NCBI RefSeq assembly: GCF_005871205.1
Contig: NZ_SWKM01000011.1
Span: 434,001 to 498,000, forward strand
DNA from: Marinobacter alexandrii
GTDB lineage: Bacteria; Pseudomonadota; Gammaproteobacteria; Pseudomonadales; Oleiphilaceae
Direction of reading: 5' to 3'
DNA: 64,000 bases
Part shown: positions 55,332 through 62,550 of the stretch, piece by piece
Numbering within the stretch: the first letter of the stretch is position 1
How the letters are laid out: the number at the start of each line of letters is the position of its first letter
The notes under the pieces: model-generated
Told to the model about the DNA's origin: nothing
The model's input: only the letters and a program-made list of their open reading frames with translations
The model's database searches: none
Position numbers and translations under genes: made by a program

Positions 55332-56945
55332 TTAACTCTCAGCCAGCGTGACGCAGTTTCGTCCCTGTTCCTTGGAGGCGTACAGCGCACGGTCGGCCCG
55401 TTCGCACAGAGCTTGTGAGCTTTCATTGTCCCAACTGGCAACACCACAACTGAAGGTGACATTGAACTCGCGGTCGCCGGCAGGTTGCAGCAGCTCGGAA
55501 AAGCGCTCGCGGATTTCGTTCAGCACGTTGCGGGCATCGCTGGGCCGGGTGTCGGGCAGGATGATGGCAAACTCCTCACCGCCGTAGCGACCGATGTGGT
55601 CGGTCTTGCGAAGGCGCTGCTTGAGGAACATGGAGAGACTGCGCAACACCCGGTCACCGATCGGGTGGCCAAAGGCGTCGTTCACTTTCTTGAAGTAATC
55701 GATGTCAAGCATGACAAAGCACAATGACTGCTGCTTCTGCCGGGCCCGCACAATTTCCTGCTCCAGCAGGTGCAGGGTATGGGTGTGGTTGTACAGGCCG
55801 GTCAGGCTGTCACGGATCATCAGGGCCAGCAGCGAGCGGGCCCGCCGACCCCGGTTGTGAATGGTGGAAATCAGGTGCTTGGGGTCTATGGGTTTGGTCA
55901 GGAAATCGTCGCCACCCAGGCTCATGGCATGCAGCTGTTTGGACACGTCTTCTTCGGCCGACAGGTAAATGATCGGCACACTGTGGAAACGATCCTGCTG
56001 TCGGATTACCCGCGCGATCTCCATGCCGGTGCATCCGGGCATGTACATGTCGAGAATGATGATCTCCGGGGAGAACTCCTCCAAGGCATGAATGATCTGC
56101 AGCGGGTCGGTGATGATGTGGGCCGTCATGCCCGCTTTGCGAAGCACAGTTTCCATATACTTGGCCTGGGCCCGGGAATCATCCAGCACCAGTACCTTAT
56201 AAGGCTCGACGGCATTGCCGTGGGTGTAGGTCTCGATCTTTTCAATTAATTGGCCGGGATCGACCGCCGGGTAGAAAAACTCTTCGCCGCCACAGCGCGA
56301 GGCCCGCAAGCGGGTCTCAATGCTGCCGTCTTCGTCACTCATGAAGATGATGGGGATCGGCGTGTCGTGGCGTTCCTGCAATTGCTCGATGGTGGCGATG
56401 CCCCCGTTCACGCTACCGCCGAAGTTTACGTCCATCAGAATGGTTTCAGGTTTATGCAGGGCGCAGGCGTCGATGAGAGGGCCCGCAGAGGTAAAGACTT
56501 CCGCCCGGAAGCCAAAGAACTCAAGCTGACGAATAAGCCGGAGGGCCATTTCCTTGTTGGCCAGAGCAATGTACACCGGTGTGCGGCGGAACTGGTGCGG
56601 CGACTCGGCGCTCTCTTGGTCGGTACGACGCAGGGTGCTGCGGGACAGTGCCTCGATGGCATCCCGAATCGGGCGCTCAAGGCTGTCTTCCAGCGGTGTA
56701 TTGGCCTGCCAGTCCTTCAGCAATCCGAGGATTTGGGTGCCGGCCTCGGCGTGACTGGTCATTTCAAAACGCTGGGCATAGCGCACCAGTTTATCGGTAG
56801 CCGCTGCAAACTCATCGCGCAGCGCACCGGCCAGGTTGAGGTCTTTGTGAATCTCTTGCCAGGTGTCCAGTACAACCCGCGCCTGGGTAGTTACACGTCG
56901 TGCGAAATGTTGCCTGAGTTTCTCTTTCTGGCTTTCGTCATTCAT
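55332..56945 (-). CDS. PleD-like response regulator with diguanylate cyclase domain
   Basis: 537 residues. An Hpt-like helical N-terminus (about 1-100) is followed by a degenerate receiver (about 115-240), a full receiver (about 245-365, DD at VLVLDDSRAQ, phospho-aspartate in IIILDMYMPG, lysine in LTKPID) and a GGDEF domain. The active-site loop reads RYGGEEFAI. An inhibitory I-site RKTD lies five residues before it, so feedback by c-di-GMP is expected. The protein makes c-di-GMP when phosphorylated. The ribosome site is weak. It stands opposite the LapD-like gene at 57141, sharing about 195 bases. Confidence 0.93.
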   Translation of the reverse strand: MNDESQKEKLRQHFARRVTTQARVVLDTWQEIHKDLNLAGALRDEFAAATDKLVRYAQRFEMTSHAEAGTQILGLLKDWQANTPLEDSLERPIRDAIEALSRSTLRRTDQESAESPHQFRRTPVYIALANKEMALRLIRQLEFFGFRAEVFTSAGPLIDACALHKPETILMDVNFGGSVNGGIATIEQLQERHDTPIPIIFMSDEDGSIETRLRASRCGGEEFFYPAVDPGQLIEKIETYTHGNAVEPYKVLVLDDSRAQAKYMETVLRKAGMTAHIITDPLQIIHALEEFSPEIIILDMYMPGCTGMEIARVIRQQDRFHSVPIIYLSAEEDVSKQLHAMSLGGDDFLTKPIDPKHLISTIHNRGRRARSLLALMIRDSLTGLYNHTHTLHLLEQEIVRARQKQQSLCFVMLDIDYFKKVNDAFGHPIGDRVLRSLSMFLKQRLRKTDHIGRYGGEEFAIILPDTRPSDARNVLNEIRERFSELLQPAGDREFNVTFSCGVASWDNESSQALCERADRALYASKEQGRNCVTLAES

Positions 56946-57140
56946 GGTGCTCTGGCCTGTCTCTTCTCGTTATTGGTCGTCCATTGCGGTCAGGACGAAT
57001 TTTCCACCTTAGTCCCTACGCAGAGTCTATAGTGTTTAGTGTTGTCGGCGTAGGTTGCTCGTTGTAAATGTTTGTCAACTCTGCGGTGCAAGTCACAATC
57101 CATTGTCCGGCGGGCGCGCAGCCTATCGGAGAGACCTGTC

Positions 57141-59141
57141 ATGGCGGACACGCACAGCGTGATTGATCCGACGCAGTCTGGCGCAGCCACTCTGCGGGCC
57201 ATTCTGTTGCTGTTTACCGGTTCTCTGCTGATGCTGGTGCTTGTTGCCGGCTTCATCACCAGTTACGGCTATTTCCGCACGTACGTCTCCGAGCAGCTCG
57301 CCGGACACGCCCATGACGGTGCCACAGCCGTCGGCCTGTCGCTGTCCAATGCCATCGACGCCCGTGATCCGGTGGCGGCATCGTCCCTGATTGATGCAGT
57401 ATTCGACAGCGGTCGTTACCTGTCAGTCCGTTACCTCAACCATCAGGGCACCGAGGTCGCCGGTCGCGCCATGTCGCGGTCCCGCAGTTCGGTACCTGAC
57501 TGGTTCCGGTCGGTTGCGAATCTCAAGTTGCCGGTGGCGGAAGCCGAGGTAGTGCGCGGTTGGAGTCGTCTGGGCAAGGTTCAGGTGGTGAGCAACCCCG
57601 GGCGGGCCTACAAGGACTTGTGGCGCATTACCATCGGGTTGATTGCCAGCACCGCCATCATCGGCGGAGTGGGGCTGTTCGTCCTGTTCCTCCTGCTGAA
57701 ACGCACCTTGCGACCCTTAAGGGCTTTGGAGCTTCAGGCCCAGGCCCTGGGTCAGCGCAATTTCCGCCAGCGGGTGGCGGTTCAGTCGACCCGGGAGCTG
57801 AACCAGGTTACGGCAGCCATGAACCAGATGGCAGACGATCTGGGTCAGCTCTTCGAAGGCCAGGCGAAGCTGATCCAGCATCTTAGGCGAATCAACAGTG
57901 AAGATCCGGTAACTGGACTGTCCAGTCGCAGCGCGTTCGATCAACGCCTGAAAGCAGAGGTGGAGTCGGAGGAAAAAGCCGCGCCAGGGGTTCTCATCCT
58001 GGTGCGGTTATCGGATTTTGCCAGTTACAACCAGGCCTACGGTCGAAGTGAAGCTGACCGGGTGTTGTTGCGGGCCGCCGAAGTGGTCAACGAGTTCGTG
58101 AGGACACACACAGGCTCATTCGCCGGTCGTCGGGCCGGCGCTGAATTCTCCATTTTTGTGCCGGGGGCGTTGCCGGCCGACGCCAGTATCTGGTGTAAAG
58201 AGCTGGTAAGGGAGTTGGATGGGCTCTATGCCGATTTGGCGGCACCGCTGGATACCACGGTTCATGCCGGTCTGGCGCATACGGCCGAAGGTCGTGGCGT
58301 CCAGGAGGTCTTGGCGGCGGCCGACGAAGCCTTGCGGCTGGCTCAGGAGAGCGAAGAATCTGATTGTTACATGGCGGAGGCCGACAAGGAGGGCCATCAT
58401 AATCTGGAAAGCTGGCGGGTCATTATCAGCCAGGCCATCCGGGACCAGAAGTTATCGTTGTGGTTGCAGCCAATGGTCAGCGAGCAGCAAACGCAGCCGC
58501 TTTATCACCAGGTGTTTTCCCGCATCGAGGGGCCGGAGGGTATGCTGAAAGCCGCTGCCTTTATTCACATGGCTGAGCGCTTCGGCTTGATCACGGATAT
58601 TGACCGACTGCTGATCCAGCGTGTTCTGATCTGCCTGGCGGAACATCCGGACCGGCCTTTGGCGGTGTCTCTGGGCAGCGCCTCCGTGGCCAGTGAAGAG
58701 TTCCGAAAGGAGTTCCTTGCCCAGTTGGAGGCGGCAGGGCCGGCGGCGGGGCATCTTTGGGTCGGAATTTCCGAGCACATCATCCATCATCATCGAACCG
58801 CAGTCGGCCTGCTGGTTCGTGCCCTGGTGCGCCTGGGAGTGCCGGTGTTGGTAGACCGGTTTGGGGTTGGGGGGCTGCCCTTCAGCTACTTGAGGAATCT
58901 GAGTGTTCAGGCATTGCGTATCGATAACTCGTTCATTCACGATATAGATACACACGAGGAGAATCGCTTTTACCTCGAATCCGTGGTGTCCATCGCCCAC
59001 AGCCGGGGCGTAAAGGTGTTTGCCGCCGGCGTGGAGACGGCGGCGGAGTACTCGGTACTCTGTAAACTGGGTATCGACGGGGCCATGGGTTACCATCTCG
59101 GACGACCATTTGCGGCAGACCCACAACCGACAGGGGAATAA
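57141..59141 (+). CDS. Second LapD-like c-di-GMP receptor
   Basis: 666 residues from the ATG at 57141, after CGGAGAGACC. Membrane segment about 20-42, periplasmic LapD/MoxY-type domain about 45-155, second membrane segment near 160-182, HAMP about 183-237, GGDEF-like domain about 260-400 and EAL-like domain about 410-666. The signatures are degenerate: GRRAGAEFSIF for GGDEF, and LSLWLQPMVS with no EAL motif. It is a predicted receptor, not an enzyme. It is about 30 residues longer than the LapD-like protein at 30583. No lapG is adjacent; a DUF2333 gene follows after six bases. Confidence 0.88.
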   Translation: MADTHSVIDPTQSGAATLRAILLLFTGSLLMLVLVAGFITSYGYFRTYVSEQLAGHAHDGATAVGLSLSNAIDARDPVAASSLIDAVFDSGRYLSVRYLNHQGTEVAGRAMSRSRSSVPDWFRSVANLKLPVAEAEVVRGWSRLGKVQVVSNPGRAYKDLWRITIGLIASTAIIGGVGLFVLFLLLKRTLRPLRALELQAQALGQRNFRQRVAVQSTRELNQVTAAMNQMADDLGQLFEGQAKLIQHLRRINSEDPVTGLSSRSAFDQRLKAEVESEEKAAPGVLILVRLSDFASYNQAYGRSEADRVLLRAAEVVNEFVRTHTGSFAGRRAGAEFSIFVPGALPADASIWCKELVRELDGLYADLAAPLDTTVHAGLAHTAEGRGVQEVLAAADEALRLAQESEESDCYMAEADKEGHHNLESWRVIISQAIRDQKLSLWLQPMVSEQQTQPLYHQVFSRIEGPEGMLKAAAFIHMAERFGLITDIDRLLIQRVLICLAEHPDRPLAVSLGSASVASEEFRKEFLAQLEAAGPAAGHLWVGISEHIIHHHRTAVGLLVRALVRLGVPVLVDRFGVGGLPFSYLRNLSVQALRIDNSFIHDIDTHEENRFYLESVVSIAHSRGVKVFAAGVETAAEYSVLCKLGIDGAMGYHLGRPFAADPQPTGE

Positions 59142-59147
59142 CAGTCT

Positions 59148-60200
59148 ATGCCAGGCAAACTCAGACAATATTTCAGGGACAAGAAAGATGATGTTCAGGA
59201 CTATGCCGGCGGCAGCGGTGTGGTTGGTAAATTCGTCCTGGTCCTGCTGGTGGTGTATCTGCTGGTGACCGTGGTTCTGGGCATGTATTGGAGCAGCGAG
59301 CCAGAAGCTTTCTCCGTTCGCGAACACACCCGCTCTCTGGCGAACAGCATGCAGCGTGAGCCGATTACCGGTTTTGCCACCACCGCCACCACTATCCGCA
59401 TTGCTGAGACCCTGCTGGACAAGCCCGGCGGTTACATCTCCAATGACATCTTTCCGCCGGGGCTGTGGCTCGACAACATGCCAAACTGGGAATATGGCGT
59501 GCTGGTGCAGCTGCGGGATTTGTCCCGCGCATTGCGTAAGGACATCAGTCGTTCACAGAGCCAGTCCGCTGAAGACCGCGATTTGACCATCGCCGAACCT
59601 CAGCTGCACTTCGACAGCGGAAGCTGGGCAATACCGTCCACCGAAGCAGAATATCGTCGCGGCATCGGAGCACTGAAACGTTATCTCAACCGGTTGTCAG
59701 ACCCGGAACAGGCCGATGCCCAGTTTTTTGCCCGTGCTGATAATCTGAGCAATTGGCTGGCCGATCTGGAAACCCGTCTGGGCAGTCTCTCCCGTACTCT
59801 GGGTGAGAGTGTTGGCAAGGCCTCGGTTTCGGATGCGGTCGCCAACGTCAATCAAGACAACCCGCTCGAAGAAGAAATCGGGGCTATCGACGTGAAAACG
59901 CCCTGGACCGAAATCGACGATGTCTTCTACGAGGCCCGTGGTAGCTCCTGGGCTTTGCTGCACATCTTTCGGGCCATTGAAGTGGATTTCCGCAAGGTGC
60001 TTCAGGACAAGAACGCCATGGCGAGCGTGAAACAAGTCATCATCGAGCTGGAAGGTGCCCAGGGATCCATGTGGAGCCCCGTCGTGCTTAACGGCAGTGG
60101 CTTTGGCGTGCTGGCGAACCATTCGCTGACCATGGCGGCCTATCTGTCGCGGGCCAATGCGGCTATCAGCGATATGCGGGATCTTCTGTCTCGGGGTTGA
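59148..60200 (+). CDS. DUF2333 family inner-membrane protein
   Basis: 350 residues. One membrane segment near 28-47 (FVLVLLVVYLLVTVVLGMYW) and a helical periplasmic part with several DUF2333-like features, including PGGYISNDIFPPGLWLDNMP near 92 and the C-terminal SLTMAAYLSRANAAISDMRD. Function unknown. It starts six bases after the LapD-like gene, so the two are cotranscribed, which suggests a link to adhesion control; that is inference. Confidence 0.85.
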   Translation: MPGKLRQYFRDKKDDVQDYAGGSGVVGKFVLVLLVVYLLVTVVLGMYWSSEPEAFSVREHTRSLANSMQREPITGFATTATTIRIAETLLDKPGGYISNDIFPPGLWLDNMPNWEYGVLVQLRDLSRALRKDISRSQSQSAEDRDLTIAEPQLHFDSGSWAIPSTEAEYRRGIGALKRYLNRLSDPEQADAQFFARADNLSNWLADLETRLGSLSRTLGESVGKASVSDAVANVNQDNPLEEEIGAIDVKTPWTEIDDVFYEARGSSWALLHIFRAIEVDFRKVLQDKNAMASVKQVIIELEGAQGSMWSPVVLNGSGFGVLANHSLTMAAYLSRANAAISDMRDLLSRG

Positions 60201-60220
60201 TCAGCGGCATAGTCGAAACC

Positions 60221-60250
60221 AAAAAAAACCGGGCAGTTGCCCGGTTTTTT
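60221..60250. terminator. Bidirectional terminator between the DUF2333 gene and ppa
   Basis: AACCGGGCA and TGCCCGGTT pair with a two-base loop region, flanked by eight A and six T, so it serves both convergent genes. Confidence 0.9.
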
Positions 60251-60270
60251 GCGCCTTGCGATCCGTCAGA

Positions 60271-60798
60271 TCAGCCCTTGTAGGCTTTGATGGAATCGAC
60301 AATGGCTTGCTTGGCTGCGGCTGCATCGGCCCAACCCTGAACCTTGACCCACTTGCCGGGCTCCAGGGTCTTGTAGTTTTCGAAGAAGTGCTTGATCTGG
60401 TCACGCAGCAGCACCGGCAGATCTTCGATGTCCTGTACGCCCTGGTAAGCAGTGGTCAGCTTGTCGTGGGGAACCGCAACCAGCTTGGCGTCGCCACCGG
60501 CTTCGTCTTCCATGTTCAGAACGCCAACCGGACGGCAGCGAATGACTGAACCTGCCTGGACCGGGTATGGAGTCACAACCAGTACGTCGAGGGGATCGCC
60601 GTCGTCGGCCAGGGTGTGGGGAATGAAGCCGTAGTTGGCCGGGTAGAACATCGGAGTGGCCATGAAACGGTCAACCAGCAGGGCACCCATGTCCTTGTCC
60701 AGCTCGTACTTGACCGGTGAGCTGTTCGCCGGAATTTCGATGGCAACGTAGATGTCTTCCGGTGGGTTCTTGCCGGCAGGGATGTTTTCGAATTGCAT
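60271..60798 (-). CDS. ppa: Inorganic pyrophosphatase
   Basis: 175 residues, the typical bacterial family I length. The metal-binding signature [15 protein letters not shown] is near 65-79, and further Asp/Lys residues ([15 protein letters not shown] near 31) complete the site. The enzyme hydrolyses pyrophosphate and drives biosynthesis. The ATG follows AGGAAGGATCAGCT. It converges on the DUF2333 gene. Confidence 0.97.
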   Translation of the reverse strand: MQFENIPAGKNPPEDIYVAIEIPANSSPVKYELDKDMGALLVDRFMATPMFYPANYGFIPHTLADDGDPLDVLVVTPYPVQAGSVIRCRPVGVLNMEDEAGGDAKLVAVPHDKLTTAYQGVQDIEDLPVLLRDQIKHFFENYKTLEPGKWVKVQGWADAAAAKQAIVDSIKAYKG

Positions 60799-60934
60799 AG
60801 CTGATCCTTCCTGGTACGTAAGGTACGTTTAACTGCGGTTAAAAAGTGGGCGCAATTATACGGAAGTCTCCAGCAGTTCGAAACTAAACGTTGGTAGGTC
60901 TGCCTCGGCAAGAAATTACGATAGGGACAGGCGG

Positions 60935-61020
60935 GCCTCTTTCTCAAAACTGTGGAGGGCCAGGGATGGCCCGAAACAAGCGCACATGGATGTGCTCGTA
61001 GCGGGTTGTGAAAAAGAGGC
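60935..61020. repeat. Structured intergenic element with long stem and two inner hairpins
   Basis: GCCTCTTTCTCAAAACT (60935-60951) pairs with the GTTGTGAAAAAGAGGC region ending at 61020, with about 15 of 18 positions matched. Inside lie two hairpins: GGGCCA-GGGA-TGGCCC (60957-60972) and GCACA-TGGA-TGTGC (60982-60995). The whole folds as a cloverleaf-like junction. It sits 22 bases past the stop of the acyl-CoA dehydrogenase gene. Elements of this type recur after genes in many bacteria, but only one copy was seen in this window. Confidence 0.6.
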
Positions 61021-61042
61021 TCGGCTGGCCCCTCTGCTCAGA

Positions 61043-62182
61043 TTACAGCGTGAGTTGTTTGGCAATCAGCTCTTTCATGATCTCCGTGGTGCCGCCGCCG
61101 ATGGAGAGTATCTTGGCATCCCGGTACAGACGTTCCACGACGGATTCACGCATGTAGCCCATGCCGCCGAACAGCTGCACCGCTTCACGGGTCACCTTTT
61201 CGCACACCTCGACCGAGAAATTCTTGGCCATGGCCACTTCCTTGACCGGGTTTTTGCCGGCCTGCATCAGAGCCGCACAGCGATAGGTGTATTCTCGGGC
61301 CACGTCGATCTGGGTTGCCATGTCCACCAGCTTGTGACGGGTAACCTGGTAGCCGGCCAGGTTACGGCCGAAGGCTTCGCGCTGGCGGGTGTAATTCAGG
61401 GCAGCCTCATAGGCAAGCTGGGCTGTCATGTAGGCCATGATCGCCAGCATCAGGCGCTCGGCCAGGAAGTTGCTCATGATTACCGCGAAGCCGGCGTTCT
61501 CGGCGCCGATCAGGCGGTCCGCCGGCACGCGACAATCCTCGAAGAACAGTTCAGCAGTGTCGCTGGCCCACCAGCCCATCTTTCGTAGTTTTTTGCCGGT
61601 GGAGAATCCGGCCATGTCCCGGTCGATCAGCAGCAGACTGACACCGCCGTGGCCTTCGCCACCGGTTCGCACCGCAACTGTGTAATGGTCGGCGCGCAGT
61701 CCGCTGGTGATGAAGGTCTTGCTGCCGTTAACGACATAGTGGTCACCGTCTTTGACTGCGCGGGTTTTCAGGTTGGCCACGTCAGAACCACCACCCGGTT
61801 CGGTTATGGCCAAGGCGGCAATTTTCTCGCCCCGAAGTACTGGCGGTACGATCTGTTCGCGCAACTCGGGCTTGGCCCATTGCGCCACCGGTGGCAATCC
61901 GATGTCGAGCGAACCGAGACCGGCGACCAGGCCGCCGGAGGTGGAGCGCATAAGTTCTTCTGATACTGCTACCCGCAGGAAGATGTCACCCTCGCCGGTT
62001 CCGCCCAGTTCCTCCGGAAAGCCGATGCCCAACAGTCCCGCGTCACCCGCTTTCTGGTAGAGCTCACGGGGAAATTCGCCGGCCTCTTCCCAGTCATCGA
62101 TGTGCGGCAGCACGTGAGTGCTGATGAATTTCCGGGCGCTAAGCCGCGCCTGTTCGTGAATGTCATTAAAGTAATCGGCCAC
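61043..62182 (-). CDS. Acyl-CoA dehydrogenase
   Basis: 379 residues from a GTG start at 62182, after GGGAG by seven bases. Typical family motifs: AITEPGGGSDVANLKTRAVK near 122-141 (FAD binding), the substrate-loop DGDHYVVNGSKTFITSGLRA near 142-161, QLFGGMGYMRE near 338-348 and YRDAKILSIGGGTTEIMKEL near 353-372. The enzyme oxidises an acyl-CoA to enoyl-CoA and passes electrons to ETF. The chain length preference is not readable. An operator-like CCAAGC-N4-GCTTGG repeat lies 56 bases upstream. Confidence 0.94.
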   Translation of the reverse strand: MADYFNDIHEQARLSARKFISTHVLPHIDDWEEAGEFPRELYQKAGDAGLLGIGFPEELGGTGEGDIFLRVAVSEELMRSTSGGLVAGLGSLDIGLPPVAQWAKPELREQIVPPVLRGEKIAALAITEPGGGSDVANLKTRAVKDGDHYVVNGSKTFITSGLRADHYTVAVRTGGEGHGGVSLLLIDRDMAGFSTGKKLRKMGWWASDTAELFFEDCRVPADRLIGAENAGFAVIMSNFLAERLMLAIMAYMTAQLAYEAALNYTRQREAFGRNLAGYQVTRHKLVDMATQIDVAREYTYRCAALMQAGKNPVKEVAMAKNFSVEVCEKVTREAVQLFGGMGYMRESVVERLYRDAKILSIGGGTTEIMKELIAKQLTL

Positions 62183-62550
62183 GCGAAGGCTCCCTTGCAG
62201 TAAGTTCGCAGCAGGCAGTGTTGCGCATTTTTTTCAGCCAAGCAAGCGCTTGGTTTGTGAGTGTCGATAGAGGCGGGGAAAAGTCAGAGAGTGAGATGAG
62301 CTGGCCTGGACTGTTCAGAAAACGGAACAATACTGGAATCTCTACTCAGCTCACCTAAACTTCAAACGTGGATTAGCTAAACAAGCTCGAACTGCCATGG
62401 ATGGTTCACCGGCATTTTTCAGGCACTACGAGCGAACAAAAAAAGGGACAGGCCTGTCAGCACACTGCAGTTTGGCTTCACATCGTTTGGTTCCCGGTCC
62501 AAAACCTGACTGAACCGAGGACATCAATTCTCTGCTTGGAGGCTGGTCCT
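62183..62550. other. Intergenic region between divergent genes
   Basis: 368 bases containing the promoters of the acyl-CoA dehydrogenase (minus) and the repeat lipoprotein (plus). One operator-like repeat is annotated separately. Beyond that I saw no gene or structured element. Confidence 0.6.
62238..62253. promoter_or_regulatory. Operator-like inverted repeat upstream of the acyl-CoA dehydrogenase
   Basis: CCAAGC-AAGC-GCTTGG is a perfect six-base inverted repeat with a four-base spacer, and AAGCGCTT inside it is itself palindromic. The symmetry and location suit a TetR-family repressor of fatty-acid or acyl-CoA metabolism. The regulator is not in this window. Confidence 0.5.

Noticed and set aside
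55446..55451. Idea that the terminator at 55291-55327 belongs to the diguanylate cyclase gene
   Set aside because: On the minus strand the hairpin is followed by TCCGTAATCC without a T-run; the T-run is on the plus strand only.
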